From: Candidatus Ventrousia excrementavium
Lineage (GTDB): Bacteria > Bacillota > Clostridia > Oscillospirales > Butyricicoccaceae
Direction: 5' to 3'
Assembly (NCBI GenBank): GCA_018714845.1
Contig: DVMR01000066.1
Location: forward strand, 1 to 42,278
DNA length: 42,278 nucleotides
The translations under genes were made by a program, and so were the position numbers. Shown here piece by piece: positions 14,852 to 25,676 of the stretch; within the stretch, counting starts at the first letter, position 1; every line of letters starts with the position of its first letter. Below the pieces are notes generated by a model. It worked only from the letters and a program-made list of their open reading frames with translations, ran no database searches and had not been told where the DNA came from.

Positions 14852-15142
14852 ATGCTGGAAAAGAGCTGCCGTGTATTCGACATGGGGTATAAGGAAGTCA
14901 TCAACCTGCACGACGGGGCGCGGCTGGGATATGTGGGCGATGTTGACATTGATTTGGAAAGCGGCCGGGTGACAGCGCTGATTATTCCCGGGCGCCTGCG
15001 CTTTTTCGGGCTTTTTGGCCGCGAGGACGATTATGTCATCCCGTGGGAGAGCATTGAAAAAATTGGAGAGGATATCATTCTGGTCCGGCACAGTACGGGG
15101 TACAGCCGCCAGAGCCGGCCCAAGCGCAGCGGCATTTTATAG
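14852..15142 (+). CDS. YlmC/YmxH family sporulation protein (PRC-barrel)
   Basis: 96 residues. A PRC-barrel-like beta domain (DMGYKEVINLHDGARLGYVG, then VTALIIPGRLRFFGLFG and DDYVIPWESIEKIGEDIILV) matches the YlmC/YmxH family, small proteins of spore formers with an accessory sporulation role. The usual family length is about 80-95. It follows thiT by 55 bases, with its SD sequence inside the thiT terminator stem, an arrangement that could limit translation of read-through RNA. Confidence 0.88.
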   Translation: MLEKSCRVFDMGYKEVINLHDGARLGYVGDVDIDLESGRVTALIIPGRLRFFGLFGREDDYVIPWESIEKIGEDIILVRHSTGYSRQSRPKRSGIL

Positions 15143-15218
15143 CCGAACTCTGTTTGCGAACCGGGTAAAAATGTGGTATGATATATGAAAGAAATGCCAA
15201 AATAAAGGAGGATGCCCA

Positions 15219-16625
15219 ATGGAACGGATAGGACGGATACCGGCAGTCGTACTTGCGCTCCTTATGACGCTGGGCCTGGCCGGCTGCAGCACCGATGCAG
15301 CTGAATATCTGGCAGAGGTACAGGCGGTCAGCGAGTGGACGTGTTGGGAGACAGAAACCACGGTTGAGGCATCATTCACGTCAGACAATGCCTCTGAATT
15401 GCGCGAAGTCGTCGAAGCGGCACAGGCTGAGTTGAGCTTCACTGTGCAGACTGACAGGCAGCAGGGCGAGGGGAACATTTTTGGTGCGCTGTCGGTCGAC
15501 GTCAGCGACCTGGATGTGTACGGCGCCCAGACCGACCTGCAGGCCCGGTATGAGATGCAGCCTGTTTACCTGCAGGACAGCATTGTGTATGCCCCGGTCA
15601 AACTGGTGCACGACCTTGCGGAGTTCGAGGGCATTTACGTCGACGGGCTGCAGACGCTGGATGCTATTGAACAGGAATATATTGCCATTGATTCCGGGCT
15701 GGCTGAACAGAATCTGGCGGCGCTGGACGTGCTGGGCACTGCCGCGCTGACGCCGGAGCAGGCGCGCGAGCTGGGCGGACTTTTGCAGGATTATACCACT
15801 GACCTGCGCGCGCGGAAAAACGGCCGCAGCTACACACTGTCAGGCGAAATTGAGCAGCTGCCGGCTGAGCTTTTGCAGCTGTACAGCTTTATTTTCAACA
15901 ATGTGCAGCAGATTGACGACATTTTAGGGCTGGGCATGGACGGAGAAACGCTGGCCTCGCTGCTTGAGCTGGCACAGGAGCTGGACAACGCCCAGGCTGA
16001 GATTGAAGCAATGACTGACATGATGAACGAGGCGGGGATTGAAGGCAGTTTTTCCATTAAAACGACTTTTGCGGACCGGACGGCCACAGAACGGTTGGGT
16101 GTCACGCTGACAATCCGTGACTGGGGCACGCTGGAGCTTGCGGTCGACAGTACCACTACGCATCTGAACGCCATTGAGCAGGAAATACCGGATGCCACAG
16201 AGCCAATGAGCGCGATTGAGCTCGAGAATCTGATCAACGGCTGGACAGAAGAAAACACCCCCGCATCGGCTTATATCGACCTTGAGACGGGGTGGATGTC
16301 GACAAGCTACTGGGATGAAACACCGGTCTATGGCTATACGGAATGCCCCCTGTACATGCAGAACGGCGAGTATCTGTTCGGCTTCCGCGCGCTGATGGAA
16401 GGCATGGGCTTTGGGGTCGATTACGACCCGGATGGGGACGTGATTTATTTTGTCGACCAAACGGGGGGCCGGACGGCGATGGATCTGTACGAGCTCAACG
16501 GCCAGTCGTTTATCACGATTGATCAGCTGCTTGAGCTGGGGTTTGTAACAGAGATCGACACCGAATGGCTGACAGTATCGATTGAATACCAGCCCGGCGC
16601 GGAACAAAGTCCGCTTTTACAGTAA
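15219..16625 (+). CDS. Lipoprotein with a C-terminal stalk-like domain
   Basis: 468 residues. A signal peptide with lipobox LAGC puts the lipidated cysteine at 23. The middle part is a mixed helical/beta region (about 80-330) without a motif I recognise. The last ~95 residues (GYTECPLYMQNGEYLFGFRA, then YDPDGDVIYFVDQ, FITIDQLLELGFV and WLTVSIEY) resemble the copper-amine-oxidase N-terminal-like repeats common on clostridial cell-surface proteins. Expected on the outer face of the membrane; function unknown. RBS AAAGGAGG. A TATGAT -10 box preceded by TGTGG lies about 40 bases upstream. Confidence 0.83.
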   Translation: MERIGRIPAVVLALLMTLGLAGCSTDAAEYLAEVQAVSEWTCWETETTVEASFTSDNASELREVVEAAQAELSFTVQTDRQQGEGNIFGALSVDVSDLDVYGAQTDLQARYEMQPVYLQDSIVYAPVKLVHDLAEFEGIYVDGLQTLDAIEQEYIAIDSGLAEQNLAALDVLGTAALTPEQARELGGLLQDYTTDLRARKNGRSYTLSGEIEQLPAELLQLYSFIFNNVQQIDDILGLGMDGETLASLLELAQELDNAQAEIEAMTDMMNEAGIEGSFSIKTTFADRTATERLGVTLTIRDWGTLELAVDSTTTHLNAIEQEIPDATEPMSAIELENLINGWTEENTPASAYIDLETGWMSTSYWDETPVYGYTECPLYMQNGEYLFGFRALMEGMGFGVDYDPDGDVIYFVDQTGGRTAMDLYELNGQSFITIDQLLELGFVTEIDTEWLTVSIEYQPGAEQSPLLQ

Positions 16626-16632
16626 AAATCTC

Positions 16633-16661
16633 TTGCAAAACCTGTAATTTTGTGGTATCCT
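16633..16661 (+). promoter_or_regulatory. Promoter of rpsB
   Basis: TTGCAA (16633-16638), a 17-base spacer and TATCCT (16656-16661). It leaves a leader of about 130 bases. Confidence 0.65.
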
Positions 16662-16671
16662 ATACAAGATA

Positions 16672-16780
16672 ATGCCGGCGGTGGAGCAGACGCGCTTCAT
16701 GTGCCGGAAAAATTACACACATCGTTGATCGCTGCAGCCGGTGCCTTCAGGGCCTCTGCACGGATGAAACGATGGAGGGT
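16672..16780 (+). promoter_or_regulatory. Structured rpsB leader, candidate autoregulatory RNA
   Basis: Two nested foldings are visible: CCGGC (16675-16679) with GCCGG (16703-16707), and CATCGTT (16720-16726) with AACGATG (16768-16774), the latter closing an inner GCAG/CTGC branch. The structured part ends just before the SD of rpsB. Several ribosomal protein leaders act as binding sites for their own protein; whether S2 does so here is inference. Confidence 0.45.
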
Positions 16781-16801
16781 AAAACCGAAGGAGGAAATCA
16801 A

Positions 16802-17608
16802 ATGGCAGTCATTTCAATGAAGCAGCTTTTGGAGGCCGGTGTGCATTTCGGCCACCAGACGAGAAGATGGAACCCCAAGATGGCGCAGTACATCTTCATG
16901 GAGAGAAACGGTATCTATATCATCGACCTCCAGAAGACCGTCAAGAAGCTGGAAGAGGCCTATTTCTTTGCCCGCGACATCGCGGCTGAGGGCGGCTCGA
17001 TTCTGTTTGTCGGCACCAAAAAGCAGGCACAGGACGCCGTGAAGGAAGAGGCCGAGCGCGCCGGCATGTTCTATGTCAACGCCCGTTGGCTGGGCGGCAT
17101 GCTGACCAACTTCAAGACCATGCGCAAGCGTGTCGAGCGTCTGGCCCAGCTCAACAAGATGAGCGAGGACGGCACCTTTGACCTGCTGCCCAAGAAAGAG
17201 GTCATCAAGCTCAAGCTCGAGATTGAAAAGCTGGAAAAATACCTGGGCGGCGTCAAGGAAATGCGCAAGCTTCCGTCTGCGCTGTTCGTCGTCGATCTGC
17301 GCAAGGAAAAGAATGCGCTGGCTGAGGCCCGCAAGCTGGGCATTCCCGTCATCGCCATTGTCGATACCAACTGCGACCCTGACGAGGTCGACTACGTCAT
17401 CCCCGGCAACGATGACGCCATCCGCGCCATCAAGCTGATTGCGTCGGCTATGGCCAACGCTGTCATCGAGGGCCGTCAGGGCGAGCAGCTCGACGTCACC
17501 GACGCCGCTGTCGCGGAGGAAAAGCCCGCTGAGGCTCCTGTCGATACGACGCCGCGCGCTCCCGCAAAGCGCTCGTCCAAGGTCGCTGAAGAAATCACGG
17601 CAGAATAA
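16802..17608 (+). CDS. rpsB: 30S ribosomal protein S2
   Basis: 268 residues, beginning [20 protein letters not shown], with the family stretch [20 protein letters not shown] and the [13 protein letters not shown] block. Standard length plus an Ala/Pro-rich tail. The ATG at 16802 has GGAGG upstream. It is followed by tsf in the usual order, with a terminator between. Strong codon bias (an abundant protein) explains long open frames on the opposite strand. Confidence 0.98.
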   Translation: MAVISMKQLLEAGVHFGHQTRRWNPKMAQYIFMERNGIYIIDLQKTVKKLEEAYFFARDIAAEGGSILFVGTKKQAQDAVKEEAERAGMFYVNARWLGGMLTNFKTMRKRVERLAQLNKMSEDGTFDLLPKKEVIKLKLEIEKLEKYLGGVKEMRKLPSALFVVDLRKEKNALAEARKLGIPVIAIVDTNCDPDEVDYVIPGNDDAIRAIKLIASAMANAVIEGRQGEQLDVTDAAVAEEKPAEAPVDTTPRAPAKRSSKVAEEITAE

Positions 17609-17624
17609 GTCGATTTGAATGGAC

Positions 17625-17653
17625 GGGGTCGGGCACTGGCCCGACCCCTTTTT
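17625..17653 (+). terminator. Intergenic terminator between rpsB and tsf
   Basis: Nine-bp perfect stem GGGGTCGGG / CCCGACCCC followed by TTTTT. It is placed to make tsf transcription partial relative to rpsB. Confidence 0.8.
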
Positions 17654-17686
17654 CAGGAAACACATGAAATACTGGAGGAAATAACA

Positions 17687-18613
17687 ATGGCATTCACGGC
17701 AAAAGATGTGCAAAAGCTCCGCGAGATGACCGGCGTCGGCATGATGGACTGCAAAAAGGCGCTGACCGAAGCTGACGGCGATTTCGACCGCGCAATCGAG
17801 TGGCTGCGTGAAAAGGGTCTTGCCGCCCAGACCAAAAAGGCTGGCAAGGTCGCGGCCGAGGGCGTGTCCTATGCCATCACGGCTGACAACGGCGTCGGCG
17901 TCGTCATCGAGGTCAACTCTCAGACTGACTTTGTCGCCAAGAATGAAGTGTTCCAGGACTTTGTCAAGCAGCTTGCCGCCGTCGTGGCCAGCGAGAATCC
18001 CGCTGATGTCGAGGCGCTCAAAGCCTGCAAATATCCCGGCACCGACCGCACTGTCGCCGAGGTTACGGCGGACAAGGTGCTGTCTATTGGTGAGAACATT
18101 CAGATTCGCCGTTTTGTGCGCTATGCAGACGGCGTCAACATTCCCTATATCCACATGGGCGGCAAGGTCGGCGTGCTGGTCAACCTGTCTGTCGAGGGCA
18201 TTGCGCCTGAAAAGGTCGTCGAGCTGGGCAAGGACATTGCCATGCAGATTTGCGCGATGAATCCGACCTATCTGGACAAGTCTGATGTCGACCAGTCCAC
18301 GCTGGACAAGGAAAAGGAAATCCTGATGATTCAGGCCAAGGAAGACCCGAAGAACGCCGGCAAGCCGGAGAATATCATCGAAAAGATGGTCATGGGCCGC
18401 ATTGGCAAGTACTATGAAGAAAACTGCCTGCTGCAGCAGGCCTTTGTCAAAGAGAACAAGACTTCGGTTGAAAAGCACATCGCCGAGGTCGCTTCCCAGC
18501 TGGGCGGCAAGGTCGTTGTCAAGGCCTTTACCCGCTTTGCCACCGGCGAGGGCATTGAAAAGGCTGAGGACGACTTTGCAAGCGAAGTCGCCAAGATGTC
18601 CGGCAATCAGTAA
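17687..18613 (+). CDS. tsf: Translation elongation factor Ts
   Basis: 308 residues. The N-terminal UBA-like domain begins MAFTAKDVQKLREMTGVGMM and continues DCKKALTEADGDFDRAIEWL. It is followed by the NSQTDFVAKNEVF motif and the two core subdomains with a coiled-coil insertion. EF-Ts recycles EF-Tu by exchanging GDP. The ATG at 17687 follows GGAGGAAATAAC. Downstream of rpsB, in the usual order. Confidence 0.98.
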   Translation: MAFTAKDVQKLREMTGVGMMDCKKALTEADGDFDRAIEWLREKGLAAQTKKAGKVAAEGVSYAITADNGVGVVIEVNSQTDFVAKNEVFQDFVKQLAAVVASENPADVEALKACKYPGTDRTVAEVTADKVLSIGENIQIRRFVRYADGVNIPYIHMGGKVGVLVNLSVEGIAPEKVVELGKDIAMQICAMNPTYLDKSDVDQSTLDKEKEILMIQAKEDPKNAGKPENIIEKMVMGRIGKYYEENCLLQQAFVKENKTSVEKHIAEVASQLGGKVVVKAFTRFATGEGIEKAEDDFASEVAKMSGNQ

Positions 18614-18623
18614 AATATCATTC

Positions 18624-18649
18624 AAAAGCCCGGGGTTTTCCGGGCTTTT
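18624..18649 (+). terminator. Terminator-like hairpin after tsf
   Basis: Stem AAAAGCCCGG / CCGGGCTTTT with a 6-base loop. The T-run is part of the stem. It lies 10 bases past the tsf stop and just before the RBS of the next gene. Confidence 0.65.
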
Positions 18650-18671
18650 CCAATTTACAGGAGGTGCCGCA

Positions 18672-20093
18672 ATGAGCAAGAAGCAACAGATTGAAAGTCT
18701 GGCTGCCCGGCATGAAAAAACCATTCTGGATGTCAGCGCCCGCATCTGGGAGTTCGCCGAGCCCGGTATGAAAGAGTACAAATCGGCCGATTGTTATGCC
18801 CAGGTGCTGCGGGACAACGGCTTTGCCGTTGAAACAGGGGTTTCGGGTATTCCGACCGCGGTAATCGGCACATGGGGCAGCGGCAGGCCGGTCATTGGTT
18901 TTCTGGGGGAGTTTGATGCGCTGCCCGGCCTTTCGCAAAAAGCTGCCTGCCCCGAACACTGCGAGCTAGTTCCCGGTGCTTATGGCCAGGGCTGCGGACA
19001 CAATAACCTCGGCGCCGGCGCACTGGGCGCGGCGTTTATTCTGCGCGACTACCTGAAAGAGACTGGCAAGAGCGGAACTGTGCGGTTTTATGGTTGTCCG
19101 GGTGAAGAGTATGGCAGCGGCAAGGTATTTATGGCGCGCGATGGACTGTTCAGCGATTTGGACGCCTGCCTGACCTGGCATCCAGGCGACAACAACCATG
19201 TTGTCGGCACGGGCAGCCTGGCCAATATCAGTGCCTTTTTCATTTTCCACGGGCGCACAGCCCATGCAGCGGCAACGCCGCACCTGGGCCGTAGTGCGCT
19301 GGACGCATGCGAGCTGATGAGCGTTGGCGTCAATTATATGCGCGAGCACATGCCCAGCGAGGCGCGGATTCACTACGCCTATAAAAATGCCGGCGGCATT
19401 GCGCCCAATGTTGTACAGGACTACGCCTGCGTGCACTATTTTGTGCGCGCACCTAAAATCAAAGATGCGCAGGCGCTGTATGAGCGGGTCAAAAAGGTGG
19501 CACAGGGGGCAGCACTGATGACCGAGACTGAGCTCGAGGTGCAGTTCCATGAGGCGCTGTGCGACTTTCTGCCCAACCGCACGCTGGATGCGGTGTGTCA
19601 GAAAGCGTTTGAGGAGATTGGTGCGCCGCCGTTTGACGACCAGGACGAAAAACTGGCCGCGCGCTTCCGTTCCACTTTCTCGCAGGAGGACATCGAAAGC
19701 GTCGGCAAGGACATCGTTGCGTTGGGCGGCGACCCGGCGCTCATTCCGGAGAGCGAAATCCTGCACCGCAGTGTGCTGCCGTACTTTCCACTCGACAAAT
19801 GTATGGGCGGTTCGACCGATGTAGGGGACGCCAGCTACTGTGCGCCCACCTCACAGATGAACGTCGCCACCTGCGCGCTGGGCACGCCGGGACATTCGTG
19901 GCAGCTGACGGCACAGTCCAACTCGCCGCTGGCCGAAAAAGGGACGATGACGGCGGCGAAAGTCCTGGCGCTGGCTGCGGCTGAGCTGCTCGACCAGCCC
20001 GAAACACTGGCCGCGGCGCGGCAGGAGCTGAATGCTAAAACAGGCGGTGCATATCGCTGTCCCATTCCGCCAGAGGTCGGGCCCACTTTATAA
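18672..20093 (+). CDS. M20 family amidohydrolase, AbgB-like
   Basis: 473 residues, close to AbgB (p-aminobenzoyl-glutamate hydrolase subunit B) in length. It starts KKQQIESLAARHEKTILDVS, then GFLGEFDALPGLSQ, the metal-site motif GCGHNNLGAGALGAA, CPGEEYGSGKVFMARDG, and HGRTAHAAATPHLGRSALDA of the dimerisation domain. The metal-dependent hydrolase fold is clear. AbgB partners with AbgA, which is not in the window, so the substrate (folate breakdown product or another N-acyl amino acid) is uncertain. The ATG at 18672 follows AGGAGG. Confidence 0.88.
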   Translation: MSKKQQIESLAARHEKTILDVSARIWEFAEPGMKEYKSADCYAQVLRDNGFAVETGVSGIPTAVIGTWGSGRPVIGFLGEFDALPGLSQKAACPEHCELVPGAYGQGCGHNNLGAGALGAAFILRDYLKETGKSGTVRFYGCPGEEYGSGKVFMARDGLFSDLDACLTWHPGDNNHVVGTGSLANISAFFIFHGRTAHAAATPHLGRSALDACELMSVGVNYMREHMPSEARIHYAYKNAGGIAPNVVQDYACVHYFVRAPKIKDAQALYERVKKVAQGAALMTETELEVQFHEALCDFLPNRTLDAVCQKAFEEIGAPPFDDQDEKLAARFRSTFSQEDIESVGKDIVALGGDPALIPESEILHRSVLPYFPLDKCMGGSTDVGDASYCAPTSQMNVATCALGTPGHSWQLTAQSNSPLAEKGTMTAAKVLALAAAELLDQPETLAAARQELNAKTGGAYRCPIPPEVGPTL

Positions 20094-20106
20094 AGAATAC
20101 TTGCCT

Positions 20107-20142
20107 AAAGTCTCCGTTTTTGTGAAAAACGGAGACTTTTTT
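20107..20142. terminator. Strong terminator after the M20 gene
   Basis: Twelve-bp perfect stem GTCTCCGTTTTT / AAAAACGGAGAC with a 3-base loop, followed by six T. Confidence 0.85.
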
Positions 20143-20173
20143 GCTGCTTATACGGGTTTTTCGGCGGAGTCTC

Positions 20174-20202
20174 TTGTATATGGTGTGTTGATTTGTTATA
20201 AT
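20174..20202 (+). promoter_or_regulatory. Promoter of recJ
   Basis: TTGTAT (20174-20179), a 17-base spacer and TATAAT (20197-20202), 31 bases before the ATG. Confidence 0.65.
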
Positions 20203-20233
20203 GTTTTCAATAAAAATAAAACTGGAGACTCTC

Positions 20234-22315
20234 ATGAAAAAGAAAAAATGGATGATCGCAGCCGATGCGCCTCATGACGCAGAGGTTCTTCAGCGTGAGC
20301 TTGCGCTGCCTCATCTGGCGGCACGGGTACTCGCGGCGCGTGGTCTGGGCAGCCCTGAACAGGCGAAGGCCTTTCTCGACAGCTCAAACCGCTGTATTCA
20401 TGACCCGTTTCTGCTCAGCGATATGGAAACAGCGGTCATAGAAATCGAGCGCGCCATTGCTGCGGAAGAAAAAATCGCCGTTTACGGCGACTACGATGTC
20501 GACGGCGTAACGGCGACCTGTATTTTGATTCGTTACCTGCGTTCACGCGGAGTGGACTGTGTCTACTACATCCCCGACCGTCTGGGCGAGGGCTATGGCC
20601 TCAATACGGCGGCCATCGGCCAGCTGTATGAAGAGGGCTGCCGCCTGCTGATTACAGTGGACTCGGGCATTACCGCCATCGAAGAGGCCGAGTTTGCCGC
20701 AGACCTCGGGCTGCGGCTCATCATCACGGACCACCACGAGTGCAAGGAAGTGCTGCCGCGGGCCTATGCAATCGTCAATCCGCGGCGTCTGGACAGCGCC
20801 TACCCGTTCCGCGAGCTGGCCGGCGTCGGCGTGGCCTTTAAGCTGATCTGTGCTCTTGAGGCGCAGCGGCCGGTCGAGGAACTGCTGGAAGAATACGGCG
20901 ATATTGTGGCTGTGGGCACGATTGCCGACGTCATGCCGCTTGTGGGCGAAAACCGCAGCATTGTCACGCAGGGCTTGCAGCTTTTGGCACATACCAAAAA
21001 TCCCGGCCTGCGGGCGCTGGTTACAACACTGGGGCTGGACGGCAAGCCGGTGACATCCAACACCGTCAGCTTCGTCATGGCACCGCGCATCAACGCCGCA
21101 GGCAGAATGGGCGGCGCTGCATTGGCGGCGCGCATGTTCCTGACCGACTCGCTTGAAGAGGCCACAGAGCTGGCGCAGAAGCTGTGTGACCTGAACCGCA
21201 CCCGCCAGGAAGAGGAAAACCGCATCTATCAGCAGATTGTCGCCTGGCTTGAGCAGGAGCCGCGTCGGCACCAGAAAAAGGCGCTGGTGCTGTGGGGGGA
21301 TGATTGGCACAACGGCGTGATTGGTATTGTGGCGTCCCGCCTGACCGACCGTTATGGCGTGCCCTGTATTTTGATTTCCATGTCGGGAGACTGTGGAAAA
21401 GGTTCGGGAAGAAGCATTAAAGGCTTTAACCTTTACAGCGCGCTGGAGCAGTGTGCTGATGTGCTGGACAAATACGGCGGGCATGAGCTGGCAGTCGGGT
21501 TGTCAATCCACCGCGACAAGCTGGAGCAGCTGCGGAATAGAATGGAAGAGCTGGCCGAGCAAATGGGGGCTGGCCGCGAGGTTGTCCCCTGTATTGCCGT
21601 CGACTGCCGTGTGCGGCCATGCGAGCTGACGCGCGGCGAGGTGGCCGGACTTTCGATGCTTGAGCCCTTCGGCATGGGCAATGCGCAGCCCTGTTTTGTC
21701 ATGCAGGGGGTAGCGCTTGAAGAGCTGACGCCCATCAGCCGTGACCGGCATGTCAAAATGCTGCTCTCCAAAGAGGGGTACAGCTTTTATGCCTTTGCTT
21801 TTGGTATGGGGGCGCGGACTTGTGCCTTTGTGCAGGGGGATTTGCTGGACATCGTTTTTTCTGCCGAGATCAACCGCTATAAAAACCGTGAAAATGTGCA
21901 GCTGGTCATCAAGGATGTGCGCTGGGCAGAACAGGAAGAAGCACGCGATGACGAGTTTGCCGGCTGTTACCGCACATTTTGCGGCGGCGGAACACTCTCG
22001 AGAGAGCAGGCTGAATGGCTGAGTCCCACGCGTGACGACCTGGTCGCCGTTTTCCGCCATGTGCGTGCCAACGCCGAGGGCGGGATGCTGTGTGCGTCGG
22101 CCCAGACGCTGTACCGCAAGGTGCGGTATGAGGCGCGGTCAGGTATGAATCTGGGGCGCTTTCTCATTTGCCTTGATGTGTTTACTGAGTTTTCTATTGT
22201 GGAATATGAGACTGCGGGCGACGAACTGGCCGTGCGTGTTCTGCCGCGGCAGGGTAAGGCCGACATCAACGGCTCGCGCATTTTGCGTCGGCTGAGCGAG
22301 CTGCGGCAGGGGTAA
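20234..22315 (+). CDS. recJ: Single-stranded-DNA-specific exonuclease RecJ
   Basis: 693 residues. DHH-family motifs: YGDYDVDGVTAT (Asp86, Asp88, Asp90), ITDHHEC near 165, VGTIADVMPLVGENR and APRINAAGRMGG. The C-terminal DHHA1 part (WGDDWHNGVIGIVASRLTDR, GKGSGRSIKGFNLYSAL, GGHELAVGLSI) and an OB-type tail follow. It is a 5'-3' exonuclease for recombination and mismatch/base repair. The ATG at 20234 is 5-6 bases after a weak GGAGA; an upstream in-frame ATG at 20201 overlaps the -10 box and is rejected. relA follows, as in many Clostridia. Confidence 0.96.
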   Translation: MKKKKWMIAADAPHDAEVLQRELALPHLAARVLAARGLGSPEQAKAFLDSSNRCIHDPFLLSDMETAVIEIERAIAAEEKIAVYGDYDVDGVTATCILIRYLRSRGVDCVYYIPDRLGEGYGLNTAAIGQLYEEGCRLLITVDSGITAIEEAEFAADLGLRLIITDHHECKEVLPRAYAIVNPRRLDSAYPFRELAGVGVAFKLICALEAQRPVEELLEEYGDIVAVGTIADVMPLVGENRSIVTQGLQLLAHTKNPGLRALVTTLGLDGKPVTSNTVSFVMAPRINAAGRMGGAALAARMFLTDSLEEATELAQKLCDLNRTRQEEENRIYQQIVAWLEQEPRRHQKKALVLWGDDWHNGVIGIVASRLTDRYGVPCILISMSGDCGKGSGRSIKGFNLYSALEQCADVLDKYGGHELAVGLSIHRDKLEQLRNRMEELAEQMGAGREVVPCIAVDCRVRPCELTRGEVAGLSMLEPFGMGNAQPCFVMQGVALEELTPISRDRHVKMLLSKEGYSFYAFAFGMGARTCAFVQGDLLDIVFSAEINRYKNRENVQLVIKDVRWAEQEEARDDEFAGCYRTFCGGGTLSREQAEWLSPTRDDLVAVFRHVRANAEGGMLCASAQTLYRKVRYEARSGMNLGRFLICLDVFTEFSIVEYETAGDELAVRVLPRQGKADINGSRILRRLSELRQG

Positions 22316-22387
22316 TGCCGCGGCCCGGCGGCTGAACGCCGGCGCAATACAGACACTGATGATTTTGTCTGGTGGAGGACGGGATAT

Positions 22388-24576
<2,189 letters not shown>

Positions 24577-24580
<4 letters not shown>

Positions 24581-25050
24581 GAGCAGTGGTCGTTCGTGTT
24601 TCGCGCGCGTCGCTGACTGCTGATGGCGAAAGCCGCGGAGAAATGGGAAAAGGACTTCTGGTCTTGCTGGGGGTCGGGGGAGAGGACACCCGGCGCGAGG
24701 CAACCTATCTGGCTGAAAAATGCGCGGCTTTGCGCATTTTTGAGGATGAAAACGGAAAAATGAACAAAAGCCTGGCCGATATCGGCGGCAGTATGATGGT
24801 GGTTTCCAACTTTACGCTGTATGCCGACTGTTCGCGCGGCCGGCGACCCGATTTTTTCCATGCCGCCAAGCCCGATGTGGCCATTCCGCTATATGAGTTT
24901 TTTATCAGCGAAATCGAGCGCCTGCAGGTTCCCTGCATTACCGGTGTGTTCGGGGCGGATATGAAGATTGATCATGTCAATGATGGACCGGTCACTCTGA
25001 TTATGGATACTGACCAGATGCTGAACAGGCAGGGAGGGGCAAAGCAATGA
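24577..25050 (+). CDS. dtd: D-aminoacyl-tRNA deacylase
   Basis: 157 residues. Motifs SNFTLYADCSRGRRPDF (family S-Q-FTL...GRRP) and VNDGPVTL near the C-terminus are those of Dtd, which removes D-amino acids (and glycine) mischarged onto tRNA. The N-terminus MRAVVVRVSRASLTADGE is typical. ATGA overlap with relA and with the next gene. The asparagine in SNF, where many Dtd have Q, is a small variation. Confidence 0.95.
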
Positions 25051-25676
25051 TCGAGCATTTGACCGTTGGCATGCTGCATACCAACTGCTATATTATCAAA
25101 GACGAGGCAACGGGCGCGCTGGCCATTGTCGACCCGGGTGCGCAGACGGAAAAAATCATGGGCAAGCTGGAAGAAATCGGCGGAAAGCTCGAACTGATTT
25201 TGCTGACTCACGGCCATTTTGACCATGTGCTTGCTGCGCCCTCTTTGCAAAAACAGACCGGCGCACGGCTGTGGATTCACAAAAGCGACGAATTCTTTTT
25301 AGAGCCGGATGTGGCGCGCAAGCCCGGGTATATCCGTGAAGAATATGTGCGCCCGCATGTGGACGGGTATCTCGAGGACGGGCAGCGCATCACCCTGGGA
25401 CAGACCGAGCTGACCGTTTACAACACGCCGGGACATTCGCTGGGGTCATGCGTTTTTGTCATGGGCGACGTCATGTTCAGCGGAGATACGCTGTTCCACG
25501 AGTGCTGCGGCCGCTGTGACCTGGAAGGCGGAAGCTATGATGACATGCTGCGTTCGCTGCGCCGCATTGCGGAGATGCCGGGCAATTACCGGGTGCTGCC
25601 CGGACATGACATTGCCACGACGCTTGACTACGAGCGCCGCGTCAATCCGTATATGCGGGAAGCCATGAGCAAATGA
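25047..25676 (+). CDS. MBL-fold metallo-hydrolase (glyoxalase II-like)
   Basis: 209 residues. The zinc motif THGHFDHV is at 54-61, later ligands are in NTPGHSLGSCVF, GDTLFHECCGRCD and LPGHDIATTLDYE. The size and motif spacing fit the YcbL/GloB-like hydrolases that cleave thioesters or similar bonds. The position between dtd and hemZ with ATGA overlaps on both sides is a conserved clostridial order. Substrate not known. Confidence 0.93.
   Translation: MIEHLTVGMLHTNCYIIKDEATGALAIVDPGAQTEKIMGKLEEIGGKLELILLTHGHFDHVLAAPSLQKQTGARLWIHKSDEFFLEPDVARKPGYIREEYVRPHVDGYLEDGQRITLGQTELTVYNTPGHSLGSCVFVMGDVMFSGDTLFHECCGRCDLEGGSYDDMLRSLRRIAEMPGNYRVLPGHDIATTLDYERRVNPYMREAMSK

Noticed and set aside
16814..18781. 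655-codon open frame on the minus strand opposite rpsB and tsf
   Set aside because: It mirrors strongly biased codons of two certain genes, has no RBS or recognisable domain, and spans both genes and the gap between them.
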